This document shows positions 1 to 5,824 of a stretch of 5,824 bases of DNA, one piece after another. The notes under the pieces were generated by a model. It saw nothing but the letters and a program-made list of their open reading frames with translations, did not search any database and was not told where the DNA came from. How positions within the stretch are numbered: the first letter of the stretch is position 1; every line of letters begins with the position of its first letter. This DNA comes from Pseudomonas sp. Its GTDB lineage: Bacteria; Pseudomonadota; Gammaproteobacteria; Pseudomonadales; Pseudomonadaceae. Both the position numbers and the translations under genes were made by a program. The DNA lies in NCBI GenBank assembly GCA_007117785.1, contig SKFV01000048.1:1-5824 (forward strand). The letters are read 5' to 3'.

Positions 1-3000
1 CGAGGACGGCACTATTGTCATGGGTTCTGAAACCGGCGCCCTCGTGGTTGATCAGTCCAAGGTGGTGATGAAAGGCCGTCTGGAGCCGGGTCGTCTGTTC
101 ATTGCCGACCTGGAAGCCGGTCGCATCATCAGTGATGACGAGGTGAAGAGCCAGGTCTGTGCCAGCCAGCCCTATGCCGAGTGGCTGGCCGAGAACAAGA
201 TTGTGCTGGGCGACCTGCCGTTGCCCAATGTGGAAGAGCATTACCTGGACAAGACCACCCTGCGCAAGCGCCAGCAGGCTTTTGGCTACAGCCAGGAAGA
301 TCTGTCACTGATCCTCGCCGACATGGTGGGTACTGCCAAGGAGCCACTGGGTTCCATGGGTGCCGACAACCCGCTGGCGGTGCTGTCTGATCAGCCGCAG
401 CACCTGTCGCACTACTTCAAGCAGTTCTTTGCCCAGGTGACCAACCCGCCGATCGACCCGATCCGCGAAGAGATGGTCATGTCGTTGCAGACCTTCCTGG
501 GTCGCTCCTTCAACCTGCTGGATGAAACCCCCAAGCACTGTCGCATGGTGGAAGTCACTCAGCCGGTGTTGACCAATGACGAACTACGCAAGCTTCAGCA
601 CATTGATCATGACCACTTCCAGTCGCATACCATCGACATTACCTTCCACGCCACCGGGCGTCAGGGTGAGATGGAAAATGCGCTGAAGCGCATTTGCCGT
701 CACGCGCGTGATGCGGTAGAAGATGGCTACTCGATTCTGGTGCTCAGTGACCGCATGTTGGACACCGACCACGCAGCTGTTCCTTCGCTGCTGGCGACTG
801 GCGCCGTGCATCATTACCTGATCCGCGAAGGCTTGCGCTCGCACACTGGTATCGTGGTCGAGGCGGGTGATGTCTGGGAAACCCATCACTTTGCGACCTT
901 GCTGGGTTACGGCGCTGCGGCGGTCAACCCCTACATGGCCTTCGAGTCACTCTATGAGTTGCGCGATCAGGGCGTGGTGAATGCCGAGTGGACCGATGCC
1001 AAGCTGGTTGATCGTTACACCAAGGGTGTTAACAGCGGCCTGCTGAAGATTTTCTCCAAGATGGGCATTTCGACACTGCAATCCTATCAGGGTGCGCAGA
1101 TCTTCGAAGCCCTGGGTCTGAGCTCTGCGGTGATTGAACGCTGCTTTGCCGGTACCGTCAGCCGCATTGAAGGGATTGGACTGGACGAGATTGCCCAGGA
1201 AACCCTGATCAAGCACCGTCTGGGTTATCCGGAAGAGCAGTTGGCCAACGAGAACCTGATCCTGCGCAGCGGTGGCAACTATGCCTGGCGCAAGGATGGT
1301 GAGCGTCACCTGTTCAGCCCGAACACCATTCGCCTGCTGCAGCATTCCTCGGCCAACAATGATCCGGTTATGTTCAAGCAGTACGCCGCCAGTGTCGACG
1401 ATCAGTCCAAGGCAGCCTTTACCCTGCGTGGTCTGCTGGACTTCCAGTCCGACCGTCAATCGATTGCGCTGGATGAGGTTGAACCGGCGTCGGCGATCTT
1501 CAAGCGCTTTGCCACTGGTGCAATGTCCTTTGGCTCGATTTCCTGGGAGGCACACACCACCCTGGCCATGGCCATGAATCGTCTGGGCGGCAAGAGTAAC
1601 AGTGGTGAGGGTGGTGAAGACCCGATCCGCTTCAAGCCGCTGGAAAATGGCGACTCCATGATGTCGCGTATCAAGCAGGTAGCCTCTGGCCGCTTTGGTG
1701 TGACCAGCTACTACCTGACCAATGCCGATGAGCTGCAGATCAAGATGGCTCAGGGTGCCAAGCCGGGTGAGGGTGGTCAGCTGCCCGGCCACAAGGTTGA
1801 TGCCTGGATTGGTCGTACCCGTGGCTCGACCCCGGGTGTGGGTCTGATTTCGCCGCCGCCGCATCACGATATCTATTCGATTGAGGATCTGGCGCAGCTG
1901 ATTTATGACCTGAAAAACGCCAACCGTGAAGCACGTATCAACGTCAAACTGGTCTCTGAAGCCGGCGTGGGTACAGTCGCGGCCGGTGTTGTCAAGGGCT
2001 ATGCTGATGTGGTGCTGATTGCCGGCCATGATGGCGGTACAGGTGCCTCACCGCTGAGCTCGATCAAGCATGCAGGCCTGCCCTGGGAGCTGGGCCTGGC
2101 GGAAACCCACCAGACCCTGGTGCGCAACCGCCTGCGTAGCCGTGTGACCGTGCAGACCGATGGTCAGCTGAAAACCCCGCGCGATCTGGCGGTTGCCACG
2201 CTGCTGGGTGCCGAGGAGTGGGGTATTGCCACGGCAGCACTGGTGGTTGAAGGCTGCATCATGATGCGCAAGTGTCACACCAACACCTGCCCGGTGGGTA
2301 TTGCTACCCAGGACCGCGTATTGCGCGGTCGCTACAAGGGTCAGGTAGATCACGTGGTCAATTTCTTCACCATGATGGTGGAAGGGCTGCGCGAGATCAT
2401 GGCCGAGCTGGGCTTCCGTACTATCGATGAGATGGTCGGTCAGAGCCAGGTGCTCAAGGTGCGTGAGGGCATCACCCACTGGAAGTTCAAGCATCTCGAC
2501 CTGTCCAGCCTGTTGTTCAAGGCCGAAGCGGCTGAGGGCGACAGCCTGTACAAGACCGTCGAGCAGAAGCACCTGATTGACAAGATCATTGATCGTCAGA
2601 TGATCAAGGATGCCGAAGCGGCACTGGAACGTGGTGACAAGGTGCGCCTGGAATACGCGATCAAGAACACGGATCGTAGTGTCGGGGCCATGTTGTCCAA
2701 CGAGATTTCCAAGCGCTACGAAGACCAGGGTCTGCCGGCAGGCACGATTCACGTCAAACTGAAAGGCTCGGCGGGTCAGAGTCTGGGTGTTTTTGCTGCA
2801 CCGGGTATCGATTTCGAGCTCGAAGGCGATGCCAACGATTACTTTGGCAAGGGCCTGTCCGGCGCCCGCATGGTGGTCTACCCCGACAGCCAGGCACCTT
2901 TCAAGGCGCGGGACAACATCATTATCGGTAATGTGGCCTTCTTCGGCGGCACCCGCGGTGAAGCCTATGTGCGCGGCAAGGCCGGTGAGCGTTTCTGTGT

Positions 3001-3469
3001 GCGCAACTCCGGTGTAACTGCCGTGGTTGAAGGTGTAGGCGACCATGGTTGCGAGTACATGACCGGCGGTACAGCGGTGATTCTCGGCGAGACCGGGCGC
3101 AACTTTGCCGCCGGCATGTCTGGTGGTGTGGCCTATGTGCTGGACCGCGGCGGCAACTTTGCCCAGCGTTGCAATATGGAAATGGTGGGTCTGGGGCCGG
3201 TGGACGACGCCGATGAAGAGGCGCGTCTCAAGAAACTGATTCAGAACCACTTTGATCTGACCGGTTCCGATGTCGCGCGCGAATTGCTCGACGACTGGGC
3301 GCAGGCCATGCAGCAGTTTGTTCGCGTGCTGCCGGTGGACTATGCGCGCATGCAGGGTTACATGAAAACCGTGCGTGAAGAGCAACAGATCGATGATGAC
3401 TATGAAGTGGCTGTTCAAGCCTTCGACATGCACCTGAAAAACCTGGCTGCGGCCAAGGCTACAGCTTAG
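1..3469 (+). CDS. gltB: Glutamate synthase (NAD(P)H) large (alpha) subunit GltB, 5'-truncated by the window edge
   Basis: GltB makes glutamate from glutamine and 2-oxoglutarate in the cytoplasm, together with GltD. The reading frame is open from base 2, giving 1155 residues ending at TAG 3467-3469. The family is usually about 1500 residues, so roughly 350 N-terminal residues, including the catalytic Cys and most of the class II glutaminase domain, lie off the left edge. The ATG at base 20 is an internal methionine. What remains, in order: the tail of the glutaminase domain (SETGALVV, GRLEPGRLF); the central domain (about bases 245-1100, with FAQVTNPPIDPIREE); the FMN-binding synthase barrel (about 1470-2590, with SNSGEGGEDPIRF, SPPPHHDIYSIEDLAQLI and GHDGGTGASP); and the C-terminal GXGXG beta-helix (about 2770-3140). 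The 3Fe-4S cysteines are visible as C-x5-C-x4-C at codons 2255, 2273 and 2288. The CPVGIATQ that follows is closer to the Gram-positive and eukaryotic form than to E. coli CATGVATQ. No frameshift or missing key residue is seen. Confidence 0.97.
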   Translation, partial: EDGTIVMGSETGALVVDQSKVVMKGRLEPGRLFIADLEAGRIISDDEVKSQVCASQPYAEWLAENKIVLGDLPLPNVEEHYLDKTTLRKRQQAFGYSQEDLSLILADMVGTAKEPLGSMGADNPLAVLSDQPQHLSHYFKQFFAQVTNPPIDPIREEMVMSLQTFLGRSFNLLDETPKHCRMVEVTQPVLTNDELRKLQHIDHDHFQSHTIDITFHATGRQGEMENALKRICRHARDAVEDGYSILVLSDRMLDTDHAAVPSLLATGAVHHYLIREGLRSHTGIVVEAGDVWETHHFATLLGYGAAAVNPYMAFESLYELRDQGVVNAEWTDAKLVDRYTKGVNSGLLKIFSKMGISTLQSYQGAQIFEALGLSSAVIERCFAGTVSRIEGIGLDEIAQETLIKHRLGYPEEQLANENLILRSGGNYAWRKDGERHLFSPNTIRLLQHSSANNDPVMFKQYAASVDDQSKAAFTLRGLLDFQSDRQSIALDEVEPASAIFKRFATGAMSFGSISWEAHTTLAMAMNRLGGKSNSGEGGEDPIRFKPLENGDSMMSRIKQVASGRFGVTSYYLTNADELQIKMAQGAKPGEGGQLPGHKVDAWIGRTRGSTPGVGLISPPPHHDIYSIEDLAQLIYDLKNANREARINVKLVSEAGVGTVAAGVVKGYADVVLIAGHDGGTGASPLSSIKHAGLPWELGLAETHQTLVRNRLRSRVTVQTDGQLKTPRDLAVATLLGAEEWGIATAALVVEGCIMMRKCHTNTCPVGIATQDRVLRGRYKGQVDHVVNFFTMMVEGLREIMAELGFRTIDEMVGQSQVLKVREGITHWKFKHLDLSSLLFKAEAAEGDSLYKTVEQKHLIDKIIDRQMIKDAEAALERGDKVRLEYAIKNTDRSVGAMLSNEISKRYEDQGLPAGTIHVKLKGSAGQSLGVFAAPGIDFELEGDANDYFGKGLSGARMVVYPDSQAPFKARDNIIIGNVAFFGGTRGEAYVRGKAGERFCVRNSGVTAVVEGVGDHGCEYMTGGTAVILGETGRNFAAGMSGGVAYVLDRGGNFAQRCNMEMVGLGPVDDADEEARLKKLIQNHFDLTGSDVARELLDDWAQAMQQFVRVLPVDYARMQGYMKTVREEQQIDDDYEVAVQAFDMHLKNLAAAKATA

Positions 3470-3472
3470 GAG
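3468..3472 (+). promoter_or_regulatory. Ribosome-binding site of gltD, overlapping the gltB stop codon
   Basis: AGGAG lies 8 bases before the gltD ATG and shares its first two bases with the gltB TAG stop. This fixes the gltD start at 3481. It also places a terminating ribosome directly over the gltD initiation site, which suggests translational coupling that would help keep the two subunits balanced. The coupling is inferred; the motif and spacing are seen directly. Confidence 0.8.
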
Positions 3473-3480
3473 ACTATCCC

Positions 3481-4965
3481 ATGGGTAAACTGACCGGATT
3501 TCTCGAGTACGAGCGCGCCTTGCCGGACGATCGCAATCCCCGTGAGCGCCTGATCGACTGGAAAGAAATTCACGAGCAGCTGCCGGAAGCCGAGTTGCGC
3601 CAACAAGGTGCCCGCTGCATGGATTGTGGCGTACCTTTCTGCCACGCTGGTGATTCGGCGACCGCCCCGACAGTGGGTGGCTGCCCGATCAATAACCTGA
3701 TTCCCGAGTGGAACGATCTGATCTACCACAACCGCTGGGAAGAGGCGCTGGATCGCCTGCACAAGACCAACAACTTCCCGGAGTTTACCGGTCGCGTGTG
3801 CCCGGCACCCTGCGAAGATTCCTGTGTGCTGGGCATCAATGCGCCGCCGGTAACCATCAAGAATCACGAATACGCGATTATCGAGAAGGGCTTCAACGAA
3901 GGCTGGGTCAAGGCCAATCCGCCGAAGAAGCGCAGCGGTAAGCGTGTGGCTGTGATCGGGTCCGGCCCGGCCGGCCTGTCGGCGGCTGCTCAGCTCAACT
4001 CGGTAGGGCATAACGTGATGGTGTTCGAGCGTGCTGACCGTATCGGTGGCTTGCTGATGTACGGCATCCCCAATATGAAGCTGGAAAAGCACTATATCGA
4101 TCGCCGTGTCGACCTGATGAAGGAAGAGGGTATCGAGTTCCGTACCGGCGTTGAAGTCGGCAAGGATATCGATGCCAGCGACCTGCAGAAAGAATACGAT
4201 GCCGTGCTGGTCTCTACCGGTGCTACCGTTGCCCGTGACCTGCCGATCGAAGGCCGCGAGCTGGGTGGTATTCATTTTGCCATGGAGTTCCTCACGGCCA
4301 ATACCAAGAGCCTGCTGGACAGTCAGCATGCTGACAGCCAGTTCATCTCGGCCAAGGACAAGCATGTGGTGGTTATCGGTGGCGGTGATACCGGGACGGA
4401 CTGTGTAGGTACCAGCCTGCGTCACGGCTGCAAGAGTGTGATCCAGCTCGAGATCATGCGCAAGCCGCCGCTGGAGCGTGCGCCGGATAATCCCTGGCCG
4501 GAATTCAAGCGCACCCTCAAGGTTGATTATGGTCAGGCCGAAGCCATCGCCGTCCAGGGTGAAGACCCGCGTCAGTATCTGCAGATGACGCAGAAATTTA
4601 CTGGTGAGAACGGTCAGGTCAAGCAATTGCATCTGACCGGTGTCGAGTGGAAGGTGAATGACAAGGGTCAGGTTGTTCCGCATCCCGTCGAGGGCAGTGA
4701 GCGTGTCATCGAAGCTGATCTGGTCCTGCTTGCTATGGGCTTTATGGGTCCGGAAGGCGGCGTATTGGATCAGCTCGGGATTGAAACCGATGCTCGTTCC
4801 AATGCCAAAGCCGAGTATGGCCGTTACATCACCAACGCCGAAGGTGTCTTCGCTGCCGGTGATGCGCGTCGCGGCCAGAGTCTGGTGGTCTGGGCCATCA
4901 ACGAAGGGCGCGAAGCCGCGCGTGAAATTGATCGTTACCTGACCGGGACTACCATCCTGCCCTGA
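3481..4965 (+). CDS. gltD: Glutamate synthase (NAD(P)H) small (beta) subunit GltD
   Basis: GltD is the FAD-dependent subunit that oxidises NAD(P)H and passes electrons through iron-sulfur clusters to the FMN of GltB. The gene is complete at 494 residues, normal for the longer, Gram-positive/plant-like version (E. coli GltD is about 470). The N-terminal region holds the 4Fe-4S cysteines: C46, C49, C54 and C68, then C107, C111 and C115 in GRVCPAPCEDSC. A first Rossmann fold starts with the FAD motif GSGPAG (residues 160-165). A second has GGGDTG (300-305) for the pyridine nucleotide. The C-terminal FAD contact is AAGDARRGQSLVVWAINEGR (458-477). The start MGKLTGFLEYERALP matches the usual N-terminus of this type, and AGGAG lies 8 bases upstream. 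It follows gltB after 11 bases and is surely co-transcribed with it. Related reductases (PreT, NuoF-like, AegA) share this fold, but the gltB neighbour and the C-terminal motif settle the call. Confidence 0.97.
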   Translation: MGKLTGFLEYERALPDDRNPRERLIDWKEIHEQLPEAELRQQGARCMDCGVPFCHAGDSATAPTVGGCPINNLIPEWNDLIYHNRWEEALDRLHKTNNFPEFTGRVCPAPCEDSCVLGINAPPVTIKNHEYAIIEKGFNEGWVKANPPKKRSGKRVAVIGSGPAGLSAAAQLNSVGHNVMVFERADRIGGLLMYGIPNMKLEKHYIDRRVDLMKEEGIEFRTGVEVGKDIDASDLQKEYDAVLVSTGATVARDLPIEGRELGGIHFAMEFLTANTKSLLDSQHADSQFISAKDKHVVVIGGGDTGTDCVGTSLRHGCKSVIQLEIMRKPPLERAPDNPWPEFKRTLKVDYGQAEAIAVQGEDPRQYLQMTQKFTGENGQVKQLHLTGVEWKVNDKGQVVPHPVEGSERVIEADLVLLAMGFMGPEGGVLDQLGIETDARSNAKAEYGRYITNAEGVFAAGDARRGQSLVVWAINEGREAAREIDRYLTGTTILP

Positions 4966-4978
4966 TCGTGTTCCGTGC

Positions 4979-5002
4979 GGGCACAGCATGCTGTGCCCCT
5001 AC
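4979..5002 (-). repeat. REP 1 (type a), perfect palindrome downstream of gltD
   Basis: Read on the minus strand it is GTAG followed by the perfect 20-base palindrome GGGCACAGCATGCTGTGCCC (4979-4998 on the plus strand, CTAC at 4999-5002). It starts 13 bases after the gltD stop, so the gltBD mRNA would end in or run through a strong 10-bp GC-rich hairpin. No T-run follows, so it is not a standard intrinsic terminator. Protection of the mRNA 3' end is the more likely effect. Confidence 0.85.
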
Positions 5003-5012
5003 GCGATCTTAG

Positions 5013-5044
5013 GCTCCGTGTGTTGCTCATGCTCTGCACGGTGC
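5013..5044. repeat. Spacer hairpin in unit 1
   Basis: Bases 5013-5021 can pair with 5036-5044 as GC, one T/T mismatch, five further Watson-Crick pairs, and a closing T-G wobble, around a 14-base loop. The equivalent position in unit 2 forms the same stem although the loop sequence differs. There is no GTAG foot, so it is not counted as a REP. Confidence 0.45.
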
Positions 5045-5073
5045 TTAATTCCTTTGCATTACCCGATGTTCGC

Positions 5074-5097
5074 GTAGGGTCACGGCATGCCGTGACC
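5074..5097 (+). repeat. REP 2 (type b), perfect palindrome
   Basis: GTAG (5074-5077) is followed by the perfect 20-base palindrome GGTCACGGCATGCCGTGACC (5078-5097). Compared with REP 1 on its own strand it differs at four bases. These form two base pairs (G-C to T-A and A-T to G-C), so pairing is fully kept. It faces REP 1 across the spacer, with both GTAG feet pointing inward. Confidence 0.85.
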
Positions 5098-5123
5098 GTA
5101 TCGGCGGTTGGGTGCGCGCGAGT

Positions 5124-5145
5124 GTAGGGTCTGCGCTCGCAGGAC
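5124..5145 (+). repeat. REP-like element 3 (type c), shorter imperfect palindrome
   Basis: GTAG (5124-5127) is followed by GGTCTGCGCTCGCAGGAC. CTGC pairs with GCAG around a 4-base loop, and GT pairs with AC at the outside, with one bulged base between them. It shares the GTAGGGTC start with type b but has a different hairpin. It is separated by only GAC from the opposed REP 4. The same 22 bases recur unchanged at 5293-5314. Confidence 0.7.
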
Positions 5146-5148
5146 GAC

Positions 5149-5172
5149 GGGCACAGCATGCTATGCCCCTAC
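5149..5172 (-). repeat. REP 4 (type a copy in unit 2)
   Basis: On the minus strand this is GTAG plus a 20-base palindrome with one non-Watson-Crick pair. It differs from REP 1 by a single base (A at 5163 on the plus strand against G at 4993). In RNA read from the lon strand the changed pair is a U-G wobble, so the hairpin would persist on that side; in plus-strand RNA it becomes a C-A mismatch. Confidence 0.8.
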
Positions 5173-5182
5173 ACGATCTTTG

Positions 5183-5214
5183 GCTCCGTGCGTTGCTCTG
5201 CCCTTGCACGGCGC
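5183..5214. repeat. Spacer hairpin in unit 2
   Basis: Bases 5183-5191 pair with 5206-5214: CCGTGC against GCACGG, then one T/C mismatch and two more GC pairs, with a 14-base loop. It matches the stem of unit 1 and closes with a true C-G pair where unit 1 has a wobble. Confidence 0.45.
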
Positions 5215-5242
5215 TGACTCCTTTCGCATATCTCAACCTCGC

Positions 5243-5266
5243 GTAGGGTCACGGCATGCCGTGACC
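5243..5266 (+). repeat. REP 5 (type b copy in unit 2)
   Basis: This is an exact copy of REP 2: GTAG at 5243-5246 and the perfect palindrome at 5247-5266. Full identity here contrasts with the divergence of the neighbouring spacer, which suggests that the palindrome is either constrained or recently homogenised. Confidence 0.85.
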
Positions 5267-5292
5267 GTATCGGTGGCCGGGTGTGTGCGAGT

Positions 5293-5314
5293 GTAGGGTC
5301 TGCGCTCGCAGGAC
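5293..5314 (+). repeat. REP-like element 6 (type c copy in unit 2)
   Basis: This is an exact copy of element 3: GTAG at 5293-5296 followed by GGTCTGCGCTCGCAGGAC. Three bases (GAC) separate it from the opposed REP 7, repeating the paired arrangement seen at 5124-5172. Confidence 0.7.
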
Positions 5315-5317
5315 GAC

Positions 5318-5341
5318 GGGTACAGCATGCACTGCCCCTAC
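5318..5341 (-). repeat. REP 7 (type a), decayed, overlapping the lon stop codon
   Basis: This is the only part of a third unit. On the minus strand it starts with GTAG (plus-strand CTAC at 5338-5341) and the palindrome occupies 5318-5337. Three of the ten pairs are broken on the minus strand, so it is the most diverged type a copy. Its GTAG contains the TAG stop of lon, and homology to the array ends here, so it marks the right boundary of the array. Confidence 0.75.
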
Positions 5342-5824
5342 GTGGCAAAGAGTTGTTTGGCTACCTGGCGGAAGTGGTTGGCGAAATGCACCTGCATGCC
5401 TTCCTTCAGATAATCGGGCAGTTCCTCGTAATCGCCGCGATTGGCATCCGGCAGAACCAGGCTGTGTATTTTCTGCCGCCGTGCGGCAATCACCTTTTCC
5501 CGAATCCCGCCAACCGGCAACACGTGGCCACTCAGGGTCAGTTCACCGGTCATTGCCAGGTCCTTGCGCGGTGCCTGATTGCGTGCCAGTGACAGCAGGG
5601 CGCTGGCCATGGTGATGCCAGCACTGGGGCCATCCTTGGGTGTGGCGCCCTCGGGCACATGCAGGTGCACCCAGGCCTGATCAAAGAACTCGCGGTCCGC
5701 CTTGTAGGTCGCCAGGTTGGCGCAGATATAGCTGTAGGCAATTTCCGCTGACTCTTTCATCACCTCACCCAGTTTGCCGGTCAGCTTGAAGCCGCGGTTG
5801 AGGGTATGAATGCGGGTCGCCTCG
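5338..5824 (-). CDS. lon: Lon-family ATP-dependent protease, C-terminal proteolytic domain, 5' part off the right edge
   Basis: Lon is a cytoplasmic AAA+ serine protease that unfolds and degrades regulatory and damaged proteins. Only the last 161 residues are visible; the frame is open to base 5823, so the LAN and AAA+ domains lie beyond the window. The GTG/ATG codons at 5763/5760 are internal (GKLGEVMKESAEIAYSY is the usual start of the protease domain). The catalytic Ser sits in PKDGPSAG (codon 5625-5623) and the catalytic Lys in GGIREK (5496-5494). The 43-residue spacing equals that of E. coli S679 and K722. MTGELTLSGHVLPVGG between them is typical of LonA. The wording (MKESAEIAYSY, TMASALLSLARNQ, ARRQKI) resembles, from memory, the second Lon (AsrA-like) of pseudomonads rather than the heat-shock Lon. 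The protein ends about 11 residues earlier than E. coli Lon, at a TAG lying inside a REP element. The gene is convergent with gltD. Confidence 0.95.
   Translation of the reverse strand, partial: EATRIHTLNRGFKLTGKLGEVMKESAEIAYSYICANLATYKADREFFDQAWVHLHVPEGATPKDGPSAGITMASALLSLARNQAPRKDLAMTGELTLSGHVLPVGGIREKVIAARRQKIHSLVLPDANRGDYEELPDYLKEGMQVHFANHFRQVAKQLFAT

Larger units (their letters stand above)
4979..5148. repeat. Array unit 1 (170 bases)
   Basis: This unit begins 13 bases after the gltD stop codon. Order: REP on the minus strand (4979-5002), spacer (5003-5073), REP on the plus strand (5074-5097), linker (5098-5123), second-type REP on the plus strand (5124-5145), then GAC. It aligns along its whole length with unit 2. 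Its last 75 bases differ from unit 2 at only five positions, all C/T exchanges, while the middle of the spacer is much more diverged. Confidence 0.85.
5149..5317. repeat. Array unit 2 (169 bases)
   Basis: This is the second tandem copy, with the same REP order as unit 1: minus REP 5149-5172, spacer 5173-5242, plus REP 5243-5266, linker 5267-5292, second-type REP 5293-5314, then GAC. It is one base shorter than unit 1 because of an indel in the spacer. Differences are concentrated in the second half of the spacer, roughly 5200-5240. Confidence 0.85.
4979..5341. repeat. Tandem REP/BIME-like array filling the gltD-lon convergent gap
   Basis: About 2.1 copies of a ~170-base unit lie head to tail: 4979-5148, 5149-5317 and a fragment 5318-5341. 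The successive periods are 170 and 169 bases. Each full unit holds a minus-oriented REP, a ~70-base spacer with its own hairpin, a plus-oriented REP, a ~26-base linker, then a second, different plus REP. All seven REPs begin with GTAG at the 5' foot of a palindrome. GTAG plus hairpin is the known signature of REPs handled by RAYT (TnpA-REP) transposases, and mixed-orientation clusters are called BIMEs. No transposase gene is in the window, so the RAYT link is inferred. Likely roles are mRNA 3'-end protection or attenuation of convergent transcription. Confidence 0.85.

Noticed and set aside
20..22. ATG at base 20 as the start of gltB
   Set aside because: The frame continues upstream to the window edge with family-consistent residues, and the protein would lack its glutaminase domain.
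3466..4989. A 507-codon open frame antisense to the whole of gltD, and similar long antisense frames under gltB (947-2029 and 2048-3433)
   Set aside because: They mirror the codon pattern of the genuine genes on the other strand, have no recognisable motifs, and overlap complete, well-conserved enzymes.
4979..5002. Intrinsic terminator for gltBD
   Set aside because: The hairpin is strong but is followed by CTACGCG rather than a T-run, and the same palindrome recurs in the array as a REP.
4979..5341. CRISPR array
   Set aside because: There are only two units with a 170-base period, internal palindromes in both orientations and homologous rather than unique spacers.
4979..5341. Integron attC sites
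   Set aside because: The conserved GTTRRRY and RYYYAAC core sites are not seen, and no gene cassettes lie between the repeats.
4935..5615. Short open frames in the intergenic gap and under lon, some with duplicated peptides
   Set aside because: The duplicated peptides simply translate the REP array, the frames run across palindromes, and no ribosome-binding site or protein motif supports them.

Overview
The window carries three protein-coding genes and one repeat cluster. The genes are the 3' four-fifths of gltB (glutamate synthase large subunit), a complete gltD (small subunit) and the 3' end of a lon-type ATP-dependent protease gene on the opposite strand. The gene content, the moderately high GC and the protein sequences suggest a gammaproteobacterium. 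That placement comes from remembered family features, not a database search, and I cannot name a genus. The GltB/GltD pair resembles the Gram-positive, cyanobacterial and eukaryotic NADH-GOGAT type (CPVGIATQ after the last cluster cysteine, GDARRGQSLVVWAINEGR at the GltD C-terminus) more than the E. coli/Pseudomonas type. The Lon fragment reads like the second Lon (AsrA-like) known in some gammaproteobacteria.

Layout. Bases 1-3469 (+): gltB, open at the left edge, missing most of its N-terminal glutaminase domain. After an 11-base gap with a ribosome-binding site overlapping the gltB stop comes gltD, 3481-4965 (+). The two form an operon: GltB releases ammonia from glutamine and makes glutamate from 2-oxoglutarate, and GltD feeds electrons from NAD(P)H through FAD and iron-sulfur clusters. 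Bases 5338-5824 (-): C-terminal proteolytic domain of Lon, with its Ser-Lys dyad intact, convergent with gltD.

The convergent gap (4966-5337) holds no credible gene. It is almost filled by a tandem array of about 2.1 copies of a ~170-base unit. Each unit contains hairpin-forming palindromes with a GTAG tetranucleotide at their 5' foot, in both orientations. This is the architecture of REP sequences grouped into a BIME, the class mobilised by RAYT (TnpA-REP) tyrosine transposases. Two of the palindrome types differ at two base pairs, both fully compensated. The last REP abuts lon so closely that its GTAG supplies the lon TAG stop codon. I see no tRNA, rRNA, CRISPR array, insertion sequence or classical U-tract terminator. 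The REP array is the only unusual part; the flanking genes are ordinary housekeeping genes.
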